Assembly: GCA_020200675.1 (NCBI GenBank)
Contig: JAIVIG010000409.1
Span: 1-7,237 of the forward strand
DNA length: 7,237 nt
Source: Actinomycetota bacterium
GTDB taxonomy: Bacteria > Actinomycetota > Rubrobacteria > Rubrobacterales > Rubrobacteraceae
Direction: 5' to 3'
The notes under the pieces were generated by a model, which saw only the letters and a list, made by a program, of their open reading frames with translations, made no database searches and was not told the origin of the DNA. This document shows, one piece after another, positions 1-6,119 of the stretch; position 1 is the first letter of the stretch, and the number at the start of each line of letters is the position of its first letter. The translations under genes and the position numbers were made by a program.

Positions 1-573
1 ACGGACGAGTCGCTCGGCCGCAAGACCATCCCCCTCGCCCGCCAGAGTGAGGAGTATCCGGAGAACGTTCGCTGGAGTCGCGGCGGCGTCTCCTTCGCCA
101 CCCTGCACCTCGTGGGCTCCAACAACAACCGTCCCTTCACCCTCCCCAACGGCGCGGTTGTCGGCAACGAGGAGGAGTACCGGGCACGCAACGCAGCCAA
201 CCTGGAGTGGCTGGCCGGGACGTTCGACGAGGCCAAGGCCAACGGCGGCGCCGGGGTGATGCTGGTCATGCAGGCGAACATCTTCGAGGAGGATGTCAAC
301 GAGCCCTCAGGCTTCGCCGAGTTCAAGGCAGCCCTCGAAGAGGAGGTCGTGGCCTTTGACCGACCGGTCGTGCTGGTTCACGGGGACACCCACACCTTCC
401 GCATAGACAGGCCTGCGATCTCCTCCGGCCAGCCCCTGCCGAACTTCACCCGCGTCGAGACCTTTGGCAGCCCGAACGTACACTGGGTCCGCGCCTCGGT
501 GGACACTCGCAACCCCGAGGTCTTCAGCTTCCGGCCTGAGATCGTCGAAGGAAACCCACCCCCGGCGTCGTAA
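1..573 (+). CDS. Calcineurin-like metallophosphoesterase, 3' part (5' end outside window)
   Basis: The frame is open from base 1 to a TAA at 571-573, giving the last 190 residues of a protein whose start lies upstream. The visible part resembles the C-terminal half of bacterial calcineurin-like phosphoesterases. It has a strand ending in GSNNN (about residues 38-42), a helix rich in Asn and Ala before EWLAGTFDEA, the core strand GVMLVMQAN (about 85-93), and near residue 124 the motif VLVHGDTHTFRIDRP. The HGDTH segment matches the C-terminal metal-ligand histidine motif of the superfamily. The N-terminal ligands (DxH, GDxxD, GNHD) cannot be checked. The family hydrolyses phosphomono- or phosphodiesters using two metal ions; the substrate here is unknown. 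The next gene begins 27 bases downstream on the same strand, so the two are probably co-transcribed. An in-frame GTG at 112 is internal to the conserved domain and is not the start. Confidence 0.8.
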   Translation, partial: TDESLGRKTIPLARQSEEYPENVRWSRGGVSFATLHLVGSNNNRPFTLPNGAVVGNEEEYRARNAANLEWLAGTFDEAKANGGAGVMLVMQANIFEEDVNEPSGFAEFKAALEEEVVAFDRPVVLVHGDTHTFRIDRPAISSGQPLPNFTRVETFGSPNVHWVRASVDTRNPEVFSFRPEIVEGNPPPAS

Positions 574-600
574 CGTCCAAACATCCTGGAGAGAAAATCG

Positions 601-1032
601 ATGAGCCTCAAGAAAAGTACGCTCTACGCCTTGACGGCCCTGTTCCTGGTCGTGCTTGGCTCCGTTCCTGCGACCGCCGCGCCGGAACGGTACAAGTACT
701 CCAGCGACGAGCTGCCCCTCGGGCGGCCCGGTCTGGACGAGACCCGGACCACCGAGCGGGTAACGCCCGGCGTAACCTACACGCGCATCGAGCGCGGCGA
801 GCAGTCCGAGGAGGACTTCTACACGGTGGACGTCGCCTTCAAGGCCGACCGGGCCGCGGCGGAGAGTATCGCGGAGCAGCTGAGGACTGACGGTTACGAG
901 CCACGCATCGAGACCGTTTCTAGGCGGGCGCCTGACGATCCCGGGCGCGGTCCCCTGGGCTATCTGGTCCGAACCGGTAACTTCGGACGGGTACACGGGT
1001 ACCCGCGTCGTGTACACCGGCGAGGACGGTAG
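601..1032 (+). CDS. N-terminal fragment of the broken gene: signal peptide plus SPOR-like repeat
   Basis: ATG at 601 follows GGAGA (588-592) at about 8 bases, a good ribosome site. Residues 1-26 form a classical signal peptide: KK near the start, a hydrophobic core LTALFLVVLG, and ATA just before a probable cleavage after residue 26. Residues 73-106 (from FYTVDVAF through DGYEPRIETV) form a SPOR-like beta-alpha-beta unit. A second unit begins at about 120 (GYLVRTGNF) and is cut off. After residue 128 the frame yields an Arg- and His-rich tail (GRVHGYPRRVHRRGR) unlike the preceding sequence, as expected of out-of-frame reading. As it stands this would be a small secreted protein of about 117 mature residues with no catalytic domain. 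Confidence 0.6.
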   Translation: MSLKKSTLYALTALFLVVLGSVPATAAPERYKYSSDELPLGRPGLDETRTTERVTPGVTYTRIERGEQSEEDFYTVDVAFKADRAAAESIAEQLRTDGYEPRIETVSRRAPDDPGRGPLGYLVRTGNFGRVHGYPRRVHRRGR

Positions 1033-2128
1033 GAAGACGACGGGACCATGGGTCGTGCACGTCCTCGAGGTAAACCCGGACCGCTTCGACGGGACGCTTC
1101 TCCCCGAGCTCGCGACCGAGATAGTCCCGGAGAGGGAACCTCTTACCTCGATCTCCGCCCGGACCGGCTCTCTGGCGGCCATAAACGGTGGATACTTCGT
1201 GATCGGCGCGAACGACGGCACGCCGGGGGACCTGGCCGGCATCTCCGTGCTCGATGGGGAGCTCGTGAGCGAAGCGGTAGACGGCCGCACCAGCCTCATC
1301 CTCCCCGAGGGGGATGGCAAAGGGGCCGACGTCGCCGCCCTCTCGGACACCTTGAAGGCGGTTTCCTCCGACGGTGCGAGGCGCGAGGTCGACGGTCGGA
1401 ACCGCAAACCCGGTCTGATCCGGGGCTGCGGCGGCGAGGGCGGTGACCAACCGACCGAGAGGCCCAAGCACGACTTCACCTGCACCGACGAGAGCGAGCT
1501 GATCCAGTTCACCCCGATCTTCGGGACGACTACCGAGCCTGGCGAAGGCGCCGAAGCCATCCTCGACTCCTCGGGCCGCGTGATCGAGCTGCGCGAGGGC
1601 CGCGGCGGGCCGATACCGCCCGACGGCTCGGTCCTCTCCGGCACAGGCGAAGGCGCCGACTGGCTTCGCGCCCACGCGAAGCCCCGCGCAACAGTACGAG
1701 TCTCTACGAAGGTTTCCACGGGCGGTGGCGAGTCCCTCGCCCGGGGAACCGGAGTTGTCAACGGTGGTCCGCGGCTGGTGAGTAAGGGCGCCACCGATAT
1801 CACCGCCTACGCCGAGGGCTTCGTCTACCCCGAGAACCCGGAGTTCTACTACCGCTTTGGCATCCGGCGCAACCCGCGCACGCTCGCGGGCGTCACGTCC
1901 AACGGCAACCTTCTCCTCGTCGCGGTGGACGGTCGCAGGCCGGACTACAGCGTAGGGGCAAGCTTCGTCGAGGGCGCGCGCATCATGAAGGCACTCGGGG
2001 CCGAAGAGGCCGTCAACCTCGACGGCGGTGGCTCGACGACGGTGACCGTTGGCCCGGCGCTCGTCAACCGCCCGTCGGACGCCACCGGCGAGCGTCCCAT
2101 CGGCGACGCTATAACCATCCTGCCGTAA
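1010..2128 (+). CDS. Phosphodiester glycosidase (NAGPA/DUF2233) domain, downstream fragment of the broken gene
   Basis: The frame can be opened at GTG 1010, but no Shine-Dalgarno site precedes it, and the matching sequence continues upstream in the same frame (DGYTGTRVVYTGEDG from about 986). This is therefore a fragment, not an independent gene. Of 372 residues counted from 1010, residues 12-50 form the entry to the domain (GPWVVHVLEVNP). Residues 57-63 (AAINGGYF region) and 335-344 (VNLDGGGSTT) are the conserved family motifs, and the last segment ERPIGDAITILP is the usual end of the domain. Two Cys residues lie in an insert between the motifs (RGCGG and FTCTDE), possibly a disulfide in an exported protein. 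Without the upstream signal peptide this part would not be secreted. The TAA is at 2126-2128. Confidence 0.65.
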   Translation: MYTGEDGRKTTGPWVVHVLEVNPDRFDGTLLPELATEIVPEREPLTSISARTGSLAAINGGYFVIGANDGTPGDLAGISVLDGELVSEAVDGRTSLILPEGDGKGADVAALSDTLKAVSSDGARREVDGRNRKPGLIRGCGGEGGDQPTERPKHDFTCTDESELIQFTPIFGTTTEPGEGAEAILDSSGRVIELREGRGGPIPPDGSVLSGTGEGADWLRAHAKPRATVRVSTKVSTGGGESLARGTGVVNGGPRLVSKGATDITAYAEGFVYPENPEFYYRFGIRRNPRTLAGVTSNGNLLLVAVDGRRPDYSVGASFVEGARIMKALGAEEAVNLDGGGSTTVTVGPALVNRPSDATGERPIGDAITILP

Positions 2129-2159
2129 GAATCGGTCCGTATCTCCAGATCAATCTCCC

Positions 2160-2183
2160 AGCGGGTGCCTAGCGGCACCCGCT
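2160..2183 (+). terminator. Perfect 10-bp hairpin, probable terminator after the glycosidase gene
   Basis: The arms AGCGGGTGCC (2160-2169) and GGCACCCGCT (2174-2183) are exactly complementary around a TAGC loop, 32 bases after the glycosidase stop and 82 bases before trpB. No T-run follows (TTCCGG), so it is not a textbook intrinsic terminator. Many high-GC actinobacterial terminators lack the T-run. A leader structure for trpB is the alternative. Confidence 0.6.
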
Positions 2184-2253
2184 TCCGGTCGATAGCGCCA
2201 ACGCGGCGGTGCGAGAGGCTGTAAGCTGGAGGCCGAGAAGCTATCCAGAGACC

Positions 2254-2258
2254 GGAGG
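2254..2258 (+). promoter_or_regulatory. Ribosome binding site of trpB
   Basis: GGAGG is placed 7 bases before ATG 2266. It decides between this start and the upstream GTG at 2209, which has no such site. Confidence 0.8.
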
Positions 2259-2265
2259 TTTTCGG

Positions 2266-3618
2266 ATGGAGCCCACCAAGTTTCTGCTCGACGAGAAGGC
2301 GTTGCCGGAGAGCTGGTACAACATCGTCCCGGACCTGCCGTTCGAGCTCGCGCCGCCCTTGAACCCAGCCACGCAGGAGCCCGTGGGTCCCGAAGCGTTC
2401 GAGGAGATCTTCCCGGAGGGGATCATCCGCCAGGAGGTGACCGCCGAGCCTTACGTACGGATCCCCGAAGAGGTGCGCGAGATCTACGCGCTCTGGCGTC
2501 CCACGCCCCTCTTTCGCGCTCGCCGCCTCGAAAAAGCCCTCGATACCCCCGCCCACATCTACTACAAGTACGAGGGCGGCTCGCCCGCCGGAAGCCACAA
2601 GCCGAATACCGCCGTCCCGCAGGCGTTCTACAACAAGCAGGAAGGTGTGAGGCGTCTCACGACCGAGACCGGCGCCGGCCAGTGGGGCTCCTCGCTCGCC
2701 TTCGCCTGCCGCCAGATGGACCTCGAATGCACGGTCTATATGGTCCGTGTCAGCTACGGCCAGAAGCCGTACCGCAGGATCATGATGGAGACCTACGGCG
2801 CCACCGTACACCCCAGCCCCACTGACCTCACGCAAGCGGGCCGCAACATCCTCGAAGACGACCCGGACTCTCCGGGGTCTCTAGGGATAGCCATAAGCGA
2901 GGCCGTCGAGGACGCCGCGACGCACGGCGACGCGAAGTACTCTCTGGGGAGCGTTCTGAACCACGTCTTGCTGCACCAGACGGTCATAGGGCAGGAGGCC
3001 ATAGAGCAGATGGAGCTGGCGGGCGAGTACCCGGACGTGGTCGTAGGTTGCGTCGGCGGCGGCTCGAACTTCGGGGGTATTGCGTTCCCGTTTATCCGGG
3101 AGAACCTGAGAGGAGGGCGCGACACAAAGATACTCGCCGTCGAGCCCGCCTCGTGCCCCACGCTCACGAAGGGTCGCTACGTCTACGACTTCGGGGACAC
3201 CGCGGGGACCACGCCGATGATGAAGATGTACACGCTGGGGCATACGTTCGTCCCTTCCGGCATCCACGCCGGGGGCTTGCGCTACCATGGGGACTCCCCG
3301 ATAATCTCGGCGCTCGTCCACGAGGGCCTCGTCGAGGCGCGGGCTTACGCCCAAAACCCGACCTTCGAGGCGGGCGTGCTCTTCGCCCGGACGGAGGGCA
3401 TCATCCCGGCGCCGGAGGTGACGCACGCGATCAAGGCTACCCTTGACTTGGCGTTGGAGGCCAAAGAGGCGAGGGAGGAGAAGGTGATCCTGTTCAACCT
3501 CTGCGGCCACGGCCACTTCGACCTCTCCGCCTACGAGCAGTACCTCGCCGGCGAACTCGTGAACCTGGAGTACTCCGAGGAGGACATAGATAGGGCCGTG
3601 GCACAAATACCGGGCTAG
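2266..3618 (+). CDS. trpB: Tryptophan synthase beta subunit, TrpB2 class (stand-alone)
   Basis: This PLP enzyme condenses indole with L-serine (or a related activated serine) to give L-tryptophan. The 450 residues match the longer TrpB2 class: an N-terminal extension with FLLDEKALPESWYNI, then LWRPTPLFRARRLEK. The PLP lysine is K112 in GSHKPNT, the catalytic glutamate is E134 in TETGAGQWG, and the phosphate-binding loop is GGGSN at 264-268. The C-terminal cofactor loop reads NLCGHGHFD (411-419), with Cys413 where classical TrpB has the Ser that contacts the pyridine nitrogen. ATG 2266 is preferred because GGAGG (2254-2258) lies 7 bases before it and the protein begins as the class does; an in-frame GTG at 2209 would add 19 unlikely residues. 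No trpA or other trp gene is nearby, so it may salvage indole or act on another substrate (inference). Its TAG lies in a CTAG palindrome facing a convergent gene. Confidence 0.95.
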   Translation: MEPTKFLLDEKALPESWYNIVPDLPFELAPPLNPATQEPVGPEAFEEIFPEGIIRQEVTAEPYVRIPEEVREIYALWRPTPLFRARRLEKALDTPAHIYYKYEGGSPAGSHKPNTAVPQAFYNKQEGVRRLTTETGAGQWGSSLAFACRQMDLECTVYMVRVSYGQKPYRRIMMETYGATVHPSPTDLTQAGRNILEDDPDSPGSLGIAISEAVEDAATHGDAKYSLGSVLNHVLLHQTVIGQEAIEQMELAGEYPDVVVGCVGGGSNFGGIAFPFIRENLRGGRDTKILAVEPASCPTLTKGRYVYDFGDTAGTTPMMKMYTLGHTFVPSGIHAGGLRYHGDSPIISALVHEGLVEARAYAQNPTFEAGVLFARTEGIIPAPEVTHAIKATLDLALEAKEAREEKVILFNLCGHGHFDLSAYEQYLAGELVNLEYSEEDIDRAVAQIPG

Positions 3619-5004
3619 GGCGGCCCTGACGCCTTCGGTCTTCTTCTCGAACTCGTTGGCCAGGATGCTGGCGGCCTGGATTATAGGGCTCAAGACTGGG
3701 CCGAAGGGCGGGGCGTAGGCAAGGTCCAGGTTGATGAGGTCTGGGTAGGAGAGCTTGCCCCAGATGGCCGTGGCGCAGATGTCCACGTACTTGGCCGCAT
3801 CCGCCCCGGCGATCTCTGCGCCTACGAGGCGGCCCGTCGCCCCGTCGGCGATGAGCTTTACGAACACCTCTCCGCCTCCCGGGTAGTAGCCGGCCCTGCT
3901 CTTGGATTCCAGGGCGGCCGTCACTACCTCGTAGCCCGCCTCTTCGGCGTCCTCCTCCGAGAGGCCCGTCTTCGCCACCCCGAGATCGAAGACCTTGAAG
4001 ACACCGGTACCGAGGACGCCGGGGAACTGGAGGGCGTCCACGCCCGCGAAGCCTCTGGCCGCGTTCGTGCCGGCGACGCGGCCCATCTGGTTCGCCGTAT
4101 CCCCCAGAGGTACCCAGGTTGCCTCGCCCGTCAGCACGTTCGCCGACTCGACGCAGTCCCCGGCGGCCCACACCTCCGGGAGGCTCGTGCGCAGGTACTT
4201 GTCCACCCGGATCGCCCCCGTCGCGCCGATCTCCGCCCCCGCCTCCTCGGCCAGCTCCACGCAGGGTTTTATGCCCGCCCCCACGATCACGAGCTCCGCT
4301 TCGATCTCCTCAGCCCCACAATGCACGGCCCGGACGCGTCCCCCGTCGTCGCCCGCTAGCACCTTTACCTCGTCCTCGACGAAGACGCTGATCCCCTTGC
4401 TCCTCAGGTGCTCTTGGATCTTTTCGGCGACCTCGGAACCGTAGACTCGGGCGAGCCGTACGTCGGCCTCGACAAGGGAGACGTCCATCCCGAGCTCCTT
4501 GAGGTTCTCGGCCAGCTCGAGACCGATGTACCCGCCGCCGACGATCGCGGCCGTCCGTGGCGAGCGCTCCCTTACATACTTCATTATGGCGTCGGCGTCC
4601 GTGAGGAAGCGTAAGGCGAAGACACCGTCCAGGTCCGCGCCGTCGATGGGGGGGAGGACGGCCTTCGCGCCCGTGGAGATGATGAGGCGGTCGTAAGAAT
4701 CCTCGAACTCCTCGTCCTTCGTGAGGTCCCTGACGGCGAGCGTCTTGTTCTCCGGGTCTATTCTCGTAACCCGGTGCCGGACAAGGACCTCGACGTCCTT
4801 CTCGGCGAACTGCTCGGGGGTACGGGCGACGAGATCGTCGCGATCTTTTACGACGCCGGAGAGCAAGTACGGCAGCCCGCACTCGCTGATGGAGATCTCC
4901 GGCTCCTCCTGGTAGACGGTTATCTCGAGGTCCGGATTGACCCTCCGCGCCCTCGAAGCCGCCTTCGTCCCCGCTGCTACCCCGCCTATCACGACCAAAC
5001 GCAT
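2881..5004 (-). CDS. FAD/NAD(P)-dependent CoA-disulfide reductase-like oxidoreductase, stop codon missing at the family end
   Basis: This is a pyridine nucleotide-disulfide oxidoreductase of the CoA disulfide reductase / NADH oxidase / polysulfide reductase group. It has an FAD-binding N-terminus GGVAAGTKAASRARR (7-21), a redox-active single Cys42 in SISECGLPY, an NAD(P)-binding GGGYIGLELAENL (156-168), a second FAD contact WAAGDCVE (279-286), and the C-terminal dimerisation domain ending with LAYAPPFGP (428-436) and an Asn/Glu/Lys-rich helix at about 455 (near 3637). Family members are about 440-460 residues long. Here the frame does not stop there: it runs on for about 250 residues antisense to trpB until TAG at 2881-2883. 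That tail is codon-aligned with trpB and looks like chance coding. ATG 5004 has AAAGGA 8 bases upstream. It probably reduces CoA disulfide or other low-molecular-weight disulfides with NAD(P)H; oxidase or persulfide reductase activity cannot be excluded. Confidence 0.85.
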   Translation of the reverse strand: MRLVVIGGVAAGTKAASRARRVNPDLEITVYQEEPEISISECGLPYLLSGVVKDRDDLVARTPEQFAEKDVEVLVRHRVTRIDPENKTLAVRDLTKDEEFEDSYDRLIISTGAKAVLPPIDGADLDGVFALRFLTDADAIMKYVRERSPRTAAIVGGGYIGLELAENLKELGMDVSLVEADVRLARVYGSEVAEKIQEHLRSKGISVFVEDEVKVLAGDDGGRVRAVHCGAEEIEAELVIVGAGIKPCVELAEEAGAEIGATGAIRVDKYLRTSLPEVWAAGDCVESANVLTGEATWVPLGDTANQMGRVAGTNAARGFAGVDALQFPGVLGTGVFKVFDLGVAKTGLSEEDAEEAGYEVVTAALESKSRAGYYPGGGEVFVKLIADGATGRLVGAEIAGADAAKYVDICATAIWGKLSYPDLINLDLAYAPPFGPVLSPIIQAASILANEFEKKTEGVRAALARYLCHGPIYVLLGVLQVHEFAGEVLLVGGEVEVAVAAEVEQDHLLLPRLFGLQRQVKGSLDRVRHLRRRDDALRPGEEHARLEGRVLGVSPRLDEALVDERRDYRGVPMVAQAPGVDAGRDERMPQRVHLHHRRGPRGVPEVVDVATLRERGARGGLDGEYLCVAPSSQVLPDKRERNTPEVRAAADATYDHVRVLARQLHLLYGLLPYDRLVQQDVVQNAPQRVLRVAVRRGVLDGLAYGYP

Positions 5005-5012
5005 CTCTTATA

Positions 5013-5018
5013 TCCTTT
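5013..5018 (-). promoter_or_regulatory. Ribosome binding site of the oxidoreductase
   Basis: On the minus strand AAAGGA lies 8 bases before ATG 5004 and supports that start, which gives the FAD motif immediately at the N-terminus, as is usual in this family. Confidence 0.65.
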
Positions 5019-5053
5019 CAGCTTCGAAAACCCCTCCCGCTAAGTGTACCGGA

Positions 5054-5100
5054 GGACCCCGGAGAAGATCTTAAGAGAGCCTTTATTTCTCCCGGGGACC
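5054..5100 (-). other. Imperfect inverted repeat in the leader of the oxidoreductase gene
   Basis: The arms 5054-5066 (GGACCCCGGAGAA) and 5087-5100 (TTCTCCCGGGGACC) pair over 12 base pairs with one A:A mismatch and one bulged C, around a 20-base loop containing CTTAAG. It lies between the sodA terminator and the oxidoreductase ATG, 50 bases or more upstream of that start. It could be an mRNA leader hairpin or a protein operator; no T-run follows on either strand, so it is a poor terminator. I found no convincing -35/-10 pair nearby. Confidence 0.4.
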
Positions 5101-5107
5101 GGACAGC

Positions 5108-5139
5108 AAAGAGCCCCCGGAAGAAACCTCCGAGGGCTC
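5108..5139 (-). terminator. Intrinsic terminator of sodA
   Basis: The arms 5111-5121 (GAGCCCCCGGA) and 5129-5139 (TCCGAGGGCTC) form an 11-position stem with one mismatch and a 7-base loop. Read on the minus strand the stem is followed by TTTGCTG, a short T-tract. It lies 28 bases past the sodA stop and should separate the sodA transcript from the downstream oxidoreductase. Confidence 0.7.
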
Positions 5140-5167
5140 GAAGTTTGCCGCGGAAAGGCTTTTTAGA

Positions 5168-5791
<624 letters not shown>

Positions 5792-5818
5792 AGTCCTCTC
5801 CTCTCCTTCGCTTACCGC

Positions 5819-5848
5819 ATAACAATACCCCAAAACCGCTTCTCGCAA
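5819..5848 (-). promoter_or_regulatory. sodA: Probable sodA promoter
   Basis: On the minus strand a -35-like TTGCGA (5843-5848, four of six consensus) and a -10-like TGTTAT (5819-5824, four of six) are spaced by 18 bases. A transcript starting near 5811 would have a leader of about 20 bases that contains the AGGAG site before GTG 5791. The placement is good but each hexamer is weak; an overlapping TATTGT is an alternative -10. Confidence 0.4.
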
Positions 5849-5851
5849 AAG

Positions 5852-5871
5852 CCGTTGTTAACCGTTATTAA
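5852..5871. repeat. Tandem 10-bp imperfect repeat just upstream of the sodA promoter
   Basis: CCGTTGTTAA (5852-5861) is followed directly by CCGTTATTAA (5862-5871), differing at one position. The period is about one helical turn, so both units would face the same side of the DNA. The block is an AT-rich island in a GC-rich window and begins 4 bases upstream of the predicted -35 of sodA. This arrangement fits an activator or repressor site, or an UP-like element. No regulator is identified. Confidence 0.5.
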
Positions 5872-6119
5872 TTTACGCCCGCCGGAACTTCCCCAGCTCG
5901 CGGGCGGGGTGACCGCTACTGTAGAATGGGCGCGGTGAGCTTTCACGAGTCCTACCGGATAGCGGGTCCGGAGGCGGCGTCCGACGCCGGCCCGTTACGC
6001 ATGCGGGAGGCGAGGCGGTCCGCTGTGAGTTTCGCCATTCGGCCGGGATGCGCGTGGACCTCTGACCGGAGGGCATGCCTCCCTTGTTAGCTCGGAAGCC
6101 CGGGAGCGGGCCGGAGACG

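Larger units (their letters stand above)
601..2128 (+). pseudogene. Exported SPOR-repeat / phosphodiester glycosidase (NAGPA, DUF2233) gene, frameshifted
   Basis: This is one ancestral gene read in two frames. Frame 1 (601 to about 985) gives a signal peptide and one and a half SPOR-like repeats. Frame 2 (about 985 to 2128) gives the end of the second repeat and a complete phosphodiester glycosidase domain with AAINGGYF and VNLDGGGSTT, the hallmark motifs of the NAGPA/DUF2233 family. Members cleave sugar-1-phosphodiester bonds, as in mammalian uncovering enzyme. SPOR repeats often bind peptidoglycan glycan, so an envelope role is likely (inference). Repeat 1 has 16 residues between its VDVAF strand and DGY; repeat 2 goes almost directly from VRTGNF (frame 1) to DGYTGTR (frame 2). 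A deletion of 3n+2 bases, about 47 or 50, would explain both the missing helix and the frame change. Ribosome site GGAGA lies at 588-592. Whether the lesion is biological or an assembly error cannot be told here. Confidence 0.75.
5792..6119. other. Divergent intergenic region between sodA and the sensor gene
   Basis: From left to right it holds the sodA ribosome site and promoter, the tandem 10-bp repeat, a TAGAAT at 5922-5927 (a possible -10 for the plus-strand sensor gene, but no acceptable -35 lies 16-18 bases before it), and a GC-rich segment. In that segment 5963-5971 can pair with 5987-5994 (CGGGTCCGG with CCGGCCCG, one bulge). A 54-codon plus-strand frame from ATG 5926 to TAG 6088-6090 has no ribosome site or recognisable sequence and is not called as a gene. 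No known riboswitch class was recognised. Confidence 0.5.

Noticed and set aside
987..1002. Perfect tandem 8-mer ACGGGTAC ACGGGTAC at the frame-change site, as a possible slippage cause
   Set aside because: Removing one copy moves frame 1 into frame 3, not into the catalytic frame 2, and in frame 2 the sequence reads naturally as DGYTGT. It may have helped a rearrangement but does not itself explain the lesion.
307..1803. Long minus-strand open frames opposite the phosphoesterase and glycosidase genes
   Set aside because: They are antisense shadows typical of GC-rich coding DNA, rich in Arg, Pro and Ser, without ribosome sites or domain motifs.
1945..2835. Minus-strand open frame of 296 codons opposite the glycosidase end and trpB start
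   Set aside because: It crosses two well-supported plus-strand genes and the hairpin between them and shows no recognisable domain.
3612..3650. Possible bidirectional terminator between trpB and the convergent oxidoreductase
   Set aside because: Only a 5-bp self-complementary AGGGC-G-GCCCT without a usable loop is present, and no T-run is positioned for either transcript.
5930..6060. Possible riboswitch upstream of the sensor gene
   Set aside because: Local GC-rich pairing exists, but no conserved core of a known riboswitch class, such as the cyclic-di-GMP type, could be matched.
5926..6090. Small 54-codon plus-strand frame upstream of the sensor gene
   Set aside because: There is no Shine-Dalgarno site before ATG 5926, the composition is like random GC-rich DNA, and no motif is seen.
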